DNA from: JAKAWQ01 sp035509315
GTDB taxonomy: Bacteria; Pseudomonadota; Alphaproteobacteria; Acetobacterales; Acetobacteraceae
Direction of reading: 5' to 3'
Assembly (NCBI GenBank): GCA_035509315.1
Contig: DATJLS010000080.1
Location: 124,001-188,000, forward strand
Length of the DNA stretch: 64,000 nt
The notes under the pieces: generated by a model
Database searches by the model: none
What the model was told of the DNA's origin: nothing
The model's input: the letters and a program-made list of their open reading frames with translations, nothing else
Program-made: the position numbers and the translations under genes
Shown here: positions 35,369 to 42,986 of the stretch, in pieces
How positions within the stretch are numbered: the first letter of the stretch is position 1
How the letters are laid out: every line of letters begins with the position of its first letter

Positions 35369-36313
35369 ATGACACCGGCGCTTTCGGTTATTCTCTTCAC
35401 CACGGCCTCGGGCGCCGGGTACGGATTGCTCGCGCTGCTTGGGCTGCTCGTGCCCTTCGGGCTGCTGCCCGCGATGCCATGGTTTGGCCTCGCGACGCTG
35501 GTTCTGGCGCTTGCCCTGGTCAGCGGCGGACTTCTTTCCTCGACGCTCCATCTCGGTCATCCGGAGCGGGCCTGGCGCGCGGTGACGCAATGGCGCTCCT
35601 CCTGGCTCGCGCGCGAGGGGTTGGCGGCGCTGCTCACCTATCTCCCCGCGCTCGGCTTCGGCGCGACCTGGTTCCTGGCCCACCGCCCAGCTCCGGCCGC
35701 TGCCGCGCTCGGCATGCTCGCCTCGGTGGGCGCCGTCGTCACCCTCTTCTGCACCTCGATGATCTATGCGAGCCTCCGCCCGGTGCGGCAATGGCGCAAC
35801 GCCTGGGTCACGCCGAATTTCCTTCTGCTCGCAGGGTACAGCGGCGCGCTATGGCTCGCGGCGATGACACGGCTCTTCCACGCGAGCGCGGCCTTGCCCT
35901 CGGCGCTGGCGTTGCTCTTCTGCCTCGCAGCGTTGGCCGCAAAGCTTTTCTATTGGCGTTGGATCGACCGCACGCCCGGCGCGAGCACGGCGGAAACGGC
36001 GACGGGGCTCGGCCATCTCGGCCGCGTGCGCACGCTCGATGCGCCGCACACCGAAGAAAACTATCTCATGCGCGAGATGGGTTTCCGCATCGCGCGCAAA
36101 CATGCGCGGCGGCTGCGCAGGCTCGCGCTCATCATCGGATTCGCAATCCCGTTCGTGCTCACCATCGTCGCGCTGATCCTAAGCGTGCTCCTCGCCCTCG
36201 CCGCTGCCGTTATCGCTGCGCTGCTCGCGCTTATCGGCATCTTCGTCGAACGCTGGCTCTTCTTCGCCGAGGCCACGCACACGGTGATGCTCTATTACGG
36301 GCGGGCAGCGTAA
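35369..36313 (+). CDS. soeC: Membrane anchor of molybdoenzyme, DmsC/SoeC-like
   Basis: The 314-residue integral membrane protein has about eight helices and the DmsC-family S-S-T-L-H-L-G-H-P-E-R-A-W-R-A segment (about 53-67), near the quinone site, plus E-E-N-Y-L-M-R-E-M-G-F-x-x-A-R-K-H (about 229-245). It anchors the SoeAB-like unit and passes electrons to the quinone pool. It begins 9 bp after soeB. The convergent racemase-like gene ends only 3 bp beyond its stop. Confidence 0.85.
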   Translation: MTPALSVILFTTASGAGYGLLALLGLLVPFGLLPAMPWFGLATLVLALALVSGGLLSSTLHLGHPERAWRAVTQWRSSWLAREGLAALLTYLPALGFGATWFLAHRPAPAAAALGMLASVGAVVTLFCTSMIYASLRPVRQWRNAWVTPNFLLLAGYSGALWLAAMTRLFHASAALPSALALLFCLAALAAKLFYWRWIDRTPGASTAETATGLGHLGRVRTLDAPHTEENYLMREMGFRIARKHARRLRRLALIIGFAIPFVLTIVALILSVLLALAAAVIAALLALIGIFVERWLFFAEATHTVMLYYGRAA

Positions 36314-36316
36314 TGC

Positions 36317-37102
36317 TCACAGCGTGAAAAGCCTGCCGGCATCGGGAATCGCGTCGCACACGCCCGCCAGACGCAAACAGTGCCAGGCGAGCGCATGATC
36401 GCTCGAGGTCACGGCAACGCCCGTCTCCGCCTCGATCTCGCCGACGATCCCGGCAAGACGAAGCGAGGTGCAGGAGACGAACACGCAATCGAGCTTCGTC
36501 GCACGCGCGAGCGCCTTCACGCCCGCCTTGATCGAAGCCGTGTCGATGCGCGCGGCCTCCCGGTCGTCAGGGCGGTTGAAGGTCGCGAAGGCCGCGACAT
36601 GAACCCCGCCCGCTTCCAGATAGGCACGCACCGTTTCATTGACCGCGGGCGCATAGGGCGTGAGCACGCCGACCCGATGTGCTCTCAGCATCTTGAAGGC
36701 GGCGAAGGCAGCCGTGACCGGCGTCGTGCAGGCGACGTCCGGGCGCACCTTGCGGATCTCGGCGAAGACCGCCTGCTCGCCGAGCGTCATCGCCGCCGAG
36801 GTGCAGCCGAAGGCGACGACATCGAGGTTGAGGCCGGGCAGGATCAGTGCCGTCGCGGGCGCGATGCGCGGCGCCATGGCGCGCAATGTCTCGGGCGTGA
36901 TCTCCGCATCATTGTGCAGCCGCGCGACATAGAGCCCGACGCCGGGCCGCCGCGCGAGGCGGGCGAATTCGTGTTCCATCGTCTGGTCGGTCGCGAGCAC
37001 CAGAAGCCCGATCGCGGCGCGTGGCGCGATGCCGCCATCGAGCGTTGCATCGAGCACGCCGAGATCGTGGCAGGAGGCGGCAATGTCCATTGTCTTCGCC
37101 AT
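36317..37102 (-). CDS. Asp/Glu/hydantoin racemase or maleate isomerase-like protein
   Basis: The 261-residue protein has the two-Cys pattern of the Asp/Glu racemase superfamily: V-A-F-G-C-T-S-A-A-M (about 80) and F-V-S-C-T-S-L-R (about 210). The overall resemblance is closest to maleate cis-trans isomerase, arylmalonate decarboxylase and EutA-like proteins. A perfect GGAGG lies 5-6 bp before ATG 37102. The long upstream extension of the frame is antisense to the dehydrogenase gene and is rejected. Its tight linkage to a D-amino-acid dehydrogenase-like gene suggests a short catabolic pathway for an amino acid or related acid; the substrate is unknown. Confidence 0.75.
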   Translation of the reverse strand: MAKTMDIAASCHDLGVLDATLDGGIAPRAAIGLLVLATDQTMEHEFARLARRPGVGLYVARLHNDAEITPETLRAMAPRIAPATALILPGLNLDVVAFGCTSAAMTLGEQAVFAEIRKVRPDVACTTPVTAAFAAFKMLRAHRVGVLTPYAPAVNETVRAYLEAGGVHVAAFATFNRPDDREAARIDTASIKAGVKALARATKLDCVFVSCTSLRLAGIVGEIEAETGVAVTSSDHALAWHCLRLAGVCDAIPDAGRLFTL

Positions 37103-37113
37103 CTGTCCCTCCA

Positions 37114-38343
37114 TCACGCGGCGAGCGGGATCGCGGGCACCCGCCCGGCGATCAGATCGGCGGTGATGCGGGCGGTGCCGTGCGACATGGTCCAACCGAT
37201 ATGCCCATGGCCGGTATTGAGGAAGAGGTTCGGATACCGGCTCCGCCCAAGGATCGGCAGGTTCGACGGTGTCATCGGCCGGAGCCCCGCCCACATCTCC
37301 GCCCGCGCATAATCCGCGCCGTCCGGAAAAAGCCTTTGCACAACCCTCAGCATATGGGCGAAATCGGTCGGACGGTGCGACGTGTCGTAGCCCGAAATCT
37401 CGGCCGTCGCGGTCACGCGAAGCCGCTCGCCGAAGCGCGAGATGGCGACCAGATTGTCCTCGTCGAGCACGCCCATGCTCGGTGCCGCGCGATGATTGCC
37501 GATCGGGATCGTCAAGGAATAGCCCTTGACCGGGTAGATGGGCAGGCGAAGCCCGATCCCACGGGCGAGAAACGTGCTCTCGCAGCCGAGCGAGAGCACG
37601 TAGATATCGCCCTGCACCGGCCCCGCCCTTGTTTCGACCGCGGTCACACGATCCTTTTCGACAAGGATCCGCGTGATGTCCGTGCCGGTTTGAATCTCGG
37701 CCCCCCGCGCCCGGCAAATGTCCGCGAGCGCCGTCGTGAAGAGATGGCAATCCCCGGTTTCGTCCGTCGGACAATGAATGCCGCCCGCGATCGTTTTGCT
37801 CTCGGCAAGCGCCGGCTCGAGCGCGGCGACGCCAGCGCGATCCAGGGCGCGGATCTCCTGTCCGCATTCGACGAGGATGCGCATATGCGCAACACCGGCT
37901 TCGAGCGCGGCTTCGCTGCCGTAGAAATAGAGGACGCCGCGCGTGTTGCGGTCATAGGCGATCGCTTCCGCCGCCAGCGTCTCCTGAAGGACCGACTGTG
38001 AATAGGCGGCGAGGCGGTGCTTGGCGCGCGTGTTGCGCGTGGCCCGTGCCTCGGTGCACTGGGCAAGAAACAGCGCCGACCAGCGCCAGAGGGAAGGATC
38101 GAGAGAGGGGCGGAAGCGCAGCGCCTGATCGGGCAGCACAAGCGATTTGAGAAGGATCATCGGCGCGCGGGGCGAGGACCAGGCAAAGGAATGGCCGGGC
38201 GCGATCATCCCGGCATTGCCGAAGCTCGTTCCGCTCGCGACCTCCTTCAGCCGCTCCAGCAGAACCACCTCATGCCCATCGCGGAGAAGCTGATAGGCCG
38301 TGGTGACACCGACCACGCCCCCGCCCATCACCACAACCCGCAT
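37114..38343 (-). CDS. dadA: FAD-dependent D-amino-acid dehydrogenase-like oxidoreductase
   Basis: The 409-residue DadA-family flavoenzyme has an N-terminal dinucleotide-binding motif G-G-G-V-V-G-V-T-T-A-Y and F-G-N-A-G-M-I-A-P. The end contains W-A-G-L-R-P-M-T-P and N-T-G-H-G-H-I-G-W-T-M-S. Family members oxidise D-amino acids to 2-oxo acids and reduce the respiratory chain. GGGAGGGG precedes ATG 38343. Its stop overlaps an upstream in-frame ATG of the racemase-like gene, consistent with co-transcription. D-amino acid specificity is not shown by the sequence. Confidence 0.85.
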   Translation of the reverse strand: MRVVVMGGGVVGVTTAYQLLRDGHEVVLLERLKEVASGTSFGNAGMIAPGHSFAWSSPRAPMILLKSLVLPDQALRFRPSLDPSLWRWSALFLAQCTEARATRNTRAKHRLAAYSQSVLQETLAAEAIAYDRNTRGVLYFYGSEAALEAGVAHMRILVECGQEIRALDRAGVAALEPALAESKTIAGGIHCPTDETGDCHLFTTALADICRARGAEIQTGTDITRILVEKDRVTAVETRAGPVQGDIYVLSLGCESTFLARGIGLRLPIYPVKGYSLTIPIGNHRAAPSMGVLDEDNLVAISRFGERLRVTATAEISGYDTSHRPTDFAHMLRVVQRLFPDGADYARAEMWAGLRPMTPSNLPILGRSRYPNLFLNTGHGHIGWTMSHGTARITADLIAGRVPAIPLAA

Positions 38344-38411
38344 GAAGATCCCCTCCCCGCGCGAGCGTAATCCCTTTTCAGGCACTCGCCAGGGGCTCCG
38401 CCTGCACCCTG

Positions 38412-38458
38412 GTCGGGGGCTCTGCCCCCGACGCCCCTGCTGGGGCCTTAGGCCCCAG
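38412..38458. repeat. Tandem GC-rich hairpins
   Basis: Two perfect hairpins stand side by side: GTCGGGGGC-TCT-GCCCCCGAC (38412-38432) and CTGGGGCC-TTA-GGCCCCAG (38440-38458). A T-rich run follows on the plus strand (38461-38488). Both flanking genes are on the minus strand, so the T run is on the wrong strand for their termination. Similar paired hairpins occur as intergenic repeats in alphaproteobacterial genomes, from memory. Confidence 0.6.
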
Positions 38459-38486
38459 ACTCCCTTCCTTTTTCTTTTTTCTTTCC

Positions 38487-38591
38487 TCGAGCGGGATGAA
38501 ATCGTTCGCGCTCACGCATCCCGCTCTCGATCATTGTTTTCTCGCGTGATTGAGACTTCCGGGTTGTCCACCTCCAGTCATCACGCCCTAA
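38487..38591 (-). repeat. E-family intergenic repeat, full two-module copy downstream of pepP
   Basis: Read on the minus strand it begins TTAGGGCGTGATGAC, with module-1 arms GCGTGAT/ATCACGC. After GAGAAAACAA comes the second hairpin with a perfect 10-bp stem, GAGCGGGATG (38489-38498) and CATCCCGCTC (38517-38526). The pepP TAG stop (38588-38590) is in its terminal CCCTAA. Confidence 0.82.
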
Positions 38592-40378
38592 GGAAGCGGC
38601 GCCGTCTCGGCTTCGAGCCAGGCCCGGTCCTCCGCGGGCAGCAGGGGAGAAAGCGTTTCCCGCACGCTTGCATGGTAGGCGTCGAGCCAGGCACGGGCTG
38701 CCGGATCGAGCAACGCGGGGAGGATCAGATGGCGCGCGAAGGGAGCGAGGGTCAGCGTCTCGAAGGCGAGGAATTTCTTCCCTGCCTCTCCATCCGCTGC
38801 GGGCTGGACCATCAGCAGGTTCTCGAGCCGGATCCCGTAGGCACCAGGGAGATAGTAGCCGGGCTCGTCGGAGAGGATCATGCCCGGTTGCAGCGGAACC
38901 GGGGAAGCCTGGCGTGAGATCCGGACCGGGCCTTCATGGACGGAAAGGAAGCTGCCGACTCCATGCCCGGTGCCGTGATCATAATCGAGCCCCGCTTCCC
39001 AGAGCGCGCGGCGGGCGATCGCGTCGATATGCACGCCCGCCACCCCTTGAGGAAAACGCAAGGTGGCGAGCGCGATATGGCCGGCGAGCACGCGCGTGAA
39101 GCGCTCACAGAGGGCGCGCGGCGGCGCCTCGGGCCCGGTCCAGATCGTGCGGGTGATGTCGGTGGTGCCCTCAGGAAACTGGGCCCCGGAATCGATCAGA
39201 TAAACCTCATTGGCGCGAATCGGCCGGTCGCTTGCCGGGCTCACGCGATAATGGATGATCGCCCCGTGTTCCCCGGCGCCCGAAATCGCCGGGAAGCTTT
39301 CCCCGAAAAAGCCTTCCTGCGCGCGGCGGAAGGAGAGCAAGCGGACCGCGGCCGAGGACTCCGTCTCGCTGCCCGCCGCGCCCGCGCGCGCGAGCCAGGC
39401 GAGGAAGCGCGCGACGGCCACGGCATCCCGGCGGTGCGCCACGCGTGCGCCTTCCTGCTCGGTTGCGTTCTTGCAGGCCTTCGGCAGCAGGCAGGGATCG
39501 GTCCCTTCACTCACCGTAGCACCTGCGTCGCGCAGGCTTGTTGCGAACCACGATGAGGTCTCGGAGGGATCGACGCGGACACGTTGTCCCCTGAGGCAGG
39601 CCAGGGAAGCCGTCAGCGAAGCAGAGGGGGCAATGCTCACGTCGGGGCCGAGCCAGGCTCGCGTCTCGGGTGGAAGCTTCTCTTCGGCCATGAAGAGCTG
39701 CACGGACGCATCCTTGAAGAGAATCGCGAAGCCGAGCGCCACAGGCGTGAATTCGAGGTCACGCCCCCGCACATTGAGCAGCCAGTTGACCGAAGTCGGG
39801 TCCGAGATCACCGCCGCGCCCTCGCCCGCTTGCGCGAGCACGGCACCGAGCCGCGCCCGCTTCGCCGCGGAGTCCTCGCCCGCATAGGCGGTCGGATGCG
39901 GCACGCACTGCGCGAGCGGCGGCGACGGCCGGTCGTTCCAGAGTGCGTCGATCGGGTTGGCCGGCAAAGACACCATCCTGGTGCCGACCGCCTCGAACCG
40001 GCGGAGCGCGGCCTCGCTGATCAGCATCGGGTCATAGCCGATCCGCGCGCCGGGCGCGGTGCGCGTGAGCCATGTTTCGGGCGGGTCCTCCTGGATATGG
40101 TGCCGCTCCCAAAGCGCCGGCTCGGTTTCCGCCTCTGCCTGAAGCGTATAGCGCCCGTCGGTGAACAGGGCGGCCTTGTCGCCGAGCACGACCGCCATGC
40201 CGGCGCTTCCGGTGAAGCCTGAGAGCCAGGCCAGCCGCTCGGCCGAGGGCGGCACATATTCGCCGAGATACTCATCCGATCGCGGCACGATGAACCCATC
40301 GACACCTTCTGCCGCCAGGGCGGCGCGCAGGCCGGCGAGGCGGGAGGCTCGGCTTGCATCCGGTTCGGGCACGTTCAT
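38588..40378 (-). CDS. pepP: Aminopeptidase P family (Xaa-Pro aminopeptidase)
   Basis: The 596-residue creatinase-fold metallopeptidase has two N-terminal creatinase-like domains (to about 310) and the C-terminal pita-bread domain. Dinuclear metal ligands can be placed at D-S-G-A-Q-F (Asp), D-I-T-R-T-I-W (Asp), G-H-G-V-G-S-F-L-S-V-H-E (His), S-D-E-P-G-Y-Y (Glu) and R-L-E-N-L (Glu). The length fits the long eukaryote-like XPNPEP1 group found in Alphaproteobacteria. It removes N-terminal residues preceding proline. The stop codon lies in an E-family repeat. Confidence 0.92.
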   Translation of the reverse strand: MNVPEPDASRASRLAGLRAALAAEGVDGFIVPRSDEYLGEYVPPSAERLAWLSGFTGSAGMAVVLGDKAALFTDGRYTLQAEAETEPALWERHHIQEDPPETWLTRTAPGARIGYDPMLISEAALRRFEAVGTRMVSLPANPIDALWNDRPSPPLAQCVPHPTAYAGEDSAAKRARLGAVLAQAGEGAAVISDPTSVNWLLNVRGRDLEFTPVALGFAILFKDASVQLFMAEEKLPPETRAWLGPDVSIAPSASLTASLACLRGQRVRVDPSETSSWFATSLRDAGATVSEGTDPCLLPKACKNATEQEGARVAHRRDAVAVARFLAWLARAGAAGSETESSAAVRLLSFRRAQEGFFGESFPAISGAGEHGAIIHYRVSPASDRPIRANEVYLIDSGAQFPEGTTDITRTIWTGPEAPPRALCERFTRVLAGHIALATLRFPQGVAGVHIDAIARRALWEAGLDYDHGTGHGVGSFLSVHEGPVRISRQASPVPLQPGMILSDEPGYYLPGAYGIRLENLLMVQPAADGEAGKKFLAFETLTLAPFARHLILPALLDPAARAWLDAYHASVRETLSPLLPAEDRAWLEAETAPLP

Positions 40379-40498
40379 GTCACCATCTCGTCATAGCTAT
40401 GGCAATCATATGTGATTATTGCATGGCTGGCGGAGCCTCTTCCCGCAGGTGCGAAAGCGGTTCCACGTCCATATTCGCAGCGGAAAAGGCCGGCGCCA

Positions 40499-40518
40499 GC
40501 CCGCCGCGGACGGCGGGC
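40499..40518. promoter_or_regulatory. GC-rich hairpin in the leader of the DUF1127 gene
   Basis: GCCCGCCG and CGGCGGGC arms (8 bp, perfect) flank CGGA, about 30 bp before the DUF1127 start. Upstream at 40404-40417 is another small inverted repeat, AATCA-TATG-TGATT. Either could control the small gene at the DNA or RNA level. The rest of 40379-40550 shows nothing else. Confidence 0.35.
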
Positions 40519-40550
40519 GGACCGGTCTTCTGAAACGAGGATGCTGAATC

Positions 40551-40838
40551 ATGACCGCCCTTTTTCCCCGGCAGACTGCTCACGCCTTCGCTGAGACGCG
40601 CGTCTCCCGTGCGTGGGACGCCGGGCGCGGCCGCCCGGCCCGCTTTGGTGCCGTCGGCCGCTTCGTCGCCGCGATCGGCGTCGGCATCCGTGAGCATCTG
40701 CGTCGCCAGCAGGTGATGAACGAGCTTTCCCAACTGACCGACCGGGAGCTTGCCGATATCGGTATCACTCGCAACGATATCGGCCAGATCTTCACGCCGG
40801 AATTCGTGGCCCAGCGTCGTTTCGAACGCGGCGCCTGA
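40551..40838 (+). CDS. DUF1127 small basic protein
   Basis: The 95-residue basic protein has a C-terminal DUF1127 domain: R-R-Q-Q-V-M-N-E-L-S-Q-L-T-D-R-E-L-A-D-I-G-I-T-R-N-D-I (about 51-77), an arginine-rich helix followed by the L-x-D-x-x-L-x-D-I-G-I motif. Small DUF1127 proteins bind RNA and affect phosphate/carbon metabolism or sRNA turnover in some Alphaproteobacteria. It is a solitary gene between minus-strand neighbours. Confidence 0.88.
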   Translation: MTALFPRQTAHAFAETRVSRAWDAGRGRPARFGAVGRFVAAIGVGIREHLRRQQVMNELSQLTDRELADIGITRNDIGQIFTPEFVAQRRFERGA

Positions 40839-40920
40839 ACGAAGAACGCAGAGTTCTCCGGCCGAAATGCCATGGCCGGAAAACTCCGTGTCCAGGCGCC
40901 GCCCGCAAGCCGGGCGCACC

Positions 40921-41925
40921 TCAGTGCAAAGTGGGTGAACGGAGGAACTGAGCGCGGTCGCCCGAGCGAATGGCGACCGTCGTGGTGATGCTGTCCCGCA
41001 TTACCCTAAGCCGGACTTCCGCCCCGGCCGTGCCGGCCGACCAGACATTCTGCCAGAGCGTGGAGAGATCGCTGCTCTCTTCCTCACCCACGGCGACGAT
41101 CCGGTCGCCCACCTGAACGCCGGCCTTGTCGGCCGGCCCGCCCTTGGCCAATCCGACGACGATGACCCCTTCCTCCTGCTCGGCGGCGAAAACACCGAGC
41201 CACGGGCGGCTTGGCTTGTTCACCCGCCCATAGGTCAGAAGATCGTTCAGGATCGGCGTCAGATGGTCGATCGGGACGCACATATTGATATCGAGCCGCC
41301 GCCCCTGGGCGTCTCCCCGCTGCACCAGGAGCGAGCCGACCCCCGCCAGCTTGCCCTCGCCGCCGATCAGCGCCGCGCCGCCCCAGAAGGGATGGGCGGG
41401 GGCGGTGAAGATCGCGTCATCGAGGAAATATTCCCAGTAGCCGGCAAATTCCTGACGCGCCACCACCTTGGTCGCGATGGCGTGCGGCCGCCCGCCACCC
41501 GAGGCGACCACCGTTGCATCGCCAACCCGAAGAAGATCCGACCGGCCGAGCGGAAGCACGGGCAATGCCAGCCGCCCGAGCGCCTGGACGAGTCCGAAAC
41601 CGGTCTCCTGGTCGTAGGCGAGCGCGTGACCCGGGGTGCGTTGCCCGGAAACGGACCGGAGCCATACCTCCTCCGCCTCGGTGATCAGATAGCCGATCGT
41701 GAGCACGAGACCGTCCTCGCGGATCACCACGCCGCTGCCCACCCGCTCGGTGCCGAGCGTGGCGGCGGTGAAGGCATCCGGCGGCACGGCCGCGCTCAAC
41801 CCCACGACCGATTCCAGCGCCCGGTCCAGATCAAATTGATAATCCTCCGGATCCGGCTGCAGCTCGGGCGGAATTTCCCAGTCTCTATCTTCGCTCACGC
41901 ATTCGCTTTCATATTCGGCGGCCAC
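40921..41925 (-). CDS. HtrA/DegP-like S1C pseudoprotease with PDZ domain
   Basis: The 334-residue protein has a trypsin-like double-barrel region (about 40-235) and a C-terminal PDZ domain (about 240-320; R-P-W-L-G-V, G-G-P-A-D-K-A-G-V-Q-V-G-D). All three catalytic positions look replaced. Where DegP has L-T-N-N-H-V it has L-T-I-G-Y-L (His to Tyr79); the Asp context S-D-I-A-L-L reads T-G-F-G-L-V (Asp to Gly109); and N-S-G-G reads F-W-G-G (Ser to Trp181). No signal peptide is present, so it is probably cytoplasmic. A chaperone, scaffold or peptide-binding role is inferred. The frame begins with GTG at 41925; GTG 41898 is an alternative. Confidence 0.8.
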   Translation of the reverse strand: MAAEYESECVSEDRDWEIPPELQPDPEDYQFDLDRALESVVGLSAAVPPDAFTAATLGTERVGSGVVIREDGLVLTIGYLITEAEEVWLRSVSGQRTPGHALAYDQETGFGLVQALGRLALPVLPLGRSDLLRVGDATVVASGGGRPHAIATKVVARQEFAGYWEYFLDDAIFTAPAHPFWGGAALIGGEGKLAGVGSLLVQRGDAQGRRLDINMCVPIDHLTPILNDLLTYGRVNKPSRPWLGVFAAEQEEGVIVVGLAKGGPADKAGVQVGDRIVAVGEEESSDLSTLWQNVWSAGTAGAEVRLRVMRDSITTTVAIRSGDRAQFLRSPTLH

Positions 41926-42025
41926 ACGCCGTGCAGCCTCTTTCGATGCCTTGTCTTGACACTATAGCCTGATTGGGCGGAGGGCGGCACCGCAGACGTG
42001 CGCCGTCTCCATGAAGCCTTCACGT

Positions 42026-42976
42026 CTACGTAAACGCGCGCCACCAGAGACCGAGCGGCGCCGGCATGCCTGCCTTCCAGCCGTCCTCACGCAGCAGATC
42101 CTCTGCCGCGTCGCCGACCCGCACCATGGCGACGAGAGTGCGCCGGCCGGCACCTTGCGCCGCGACCTCCACCACTTTCAGGAGTGCCCGGCCGATGTCC
42201 GGCGCCCTGCTCCCGGCTGCCACCATGAAGTGTTCCAGAAGGGCGGGTCCGGCTTCGGGCGGCGGCAGAGCGATCTCGACGCTGCCCGCGATCACGCCTT
42301 CGTTCCAGGCTGCGATCAAGATGCGCATGCCGGCGGCAATCTCGGCCGCGACTTTGCGCCAATGGGCGGCAGATTTTGCCTCCGAAACCGGCTCTCGGGG
42401 CGCCGAAGCACACAGGATCGAGGCCAGGTTCCGCGCGGCCGAAGCCGCCGAAGCCGCGCTCAGCGGTCGTGCGACAATTCCCGCCAAGGGCTTCGCGAAT
42501 CCGAACTCGAGCGTGTGCGAAAGATCATCGAGCGCGCGCAGAAAACCCGTGCGGACATAGCTCCGCTTCTCGTAGAAACGATGGGCGGCGCGGAAGCGCG
42601 TGTCGCTCCACAGCACGGAGTGGCGCGCGCCATGGGTGCGAGCATGGGCCTCGGCCGTATCGAGCAGGCGATGGGCGAGGCCACTGCCGCGCCATGGCCG
42701 CAAGACGTACATGCGCGCGATCTCCCACGCCGGTTCCTCAGGCTTTCCGGACACGGGGACCGTCGCCACCATGCCAACGATCTCGCCTCCCTTCGCCTCA
42801 GCTGCCCAGAGTGTCCCGCCCTTCTCCGCATAATAGGAAGCGAGCGCGCGCAGTTCCGGCACCTCGCCATCGATATCGAAGACCACGTCGGGATATTCGG
42901 CCCAGCAGGCACCGATCAGCGCGATGAAGCCGGCGGCATCCGCGTCCCGCCCCGGCCGGATGTGGGGCTCGGGCAT
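42026..42976 (-). CDS. Tandem GNAT acetyltransferase-like protein
   Basis: The 316-residue protein looks like two GNAT folds in series. The first (about 3-160) has a good acetyl-CoA motif (ARMYVLRPWRGSGLAHRLLDTAEAHAR) and the R-F-Y-E-K-R-S-Y-V-R-T-G-F end. The second (about 190-316) is more divergent (HFMVAAGSRAPDIGRALLKVVEVAA, then GWKAGMPAPLGLWWR). The acceptor is unknown. About 100 bp separate it from the pseudoprotease start; the gene upstream ends 10 bp from its start codon. Confidence 0.72.
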   Translation of the reverse strand: MPEPHIRPGRDADAAGFIALIGACWAEYPDVVFDIDGEVPELRALASYYAEKGGTLWAAEAKGGEIVGMVATVPVSGKPEEPAWEIARMYVLRPWRGSGLAHRLLDTAEAHARTHGARHSVLWSDTRFRAAHRFYEKRSYVRTGFLRALDDLSHTLEFGFAKPLAGIVARPLSAASAASAARNLASILCASAPREPVSEAKSAAHWRKVAAEIAAGMRILIAAWNEGVIAGSVEIALPPPEAGPALLEHFMVAAGSRAPDIGRALLKVVEVAAQGAGRRTLVAMVRVGDAAEDLLREDGWKAGMPAPLGLWWRAFT

Positions 42977-42986
42977 CGTACCCGCT

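Noticed and set aside
38461..38488. Rho-independent terminator for pepP
   Set aside because: pepP is on the minus strand; the T-run follows the hairpins only on the plus strand.
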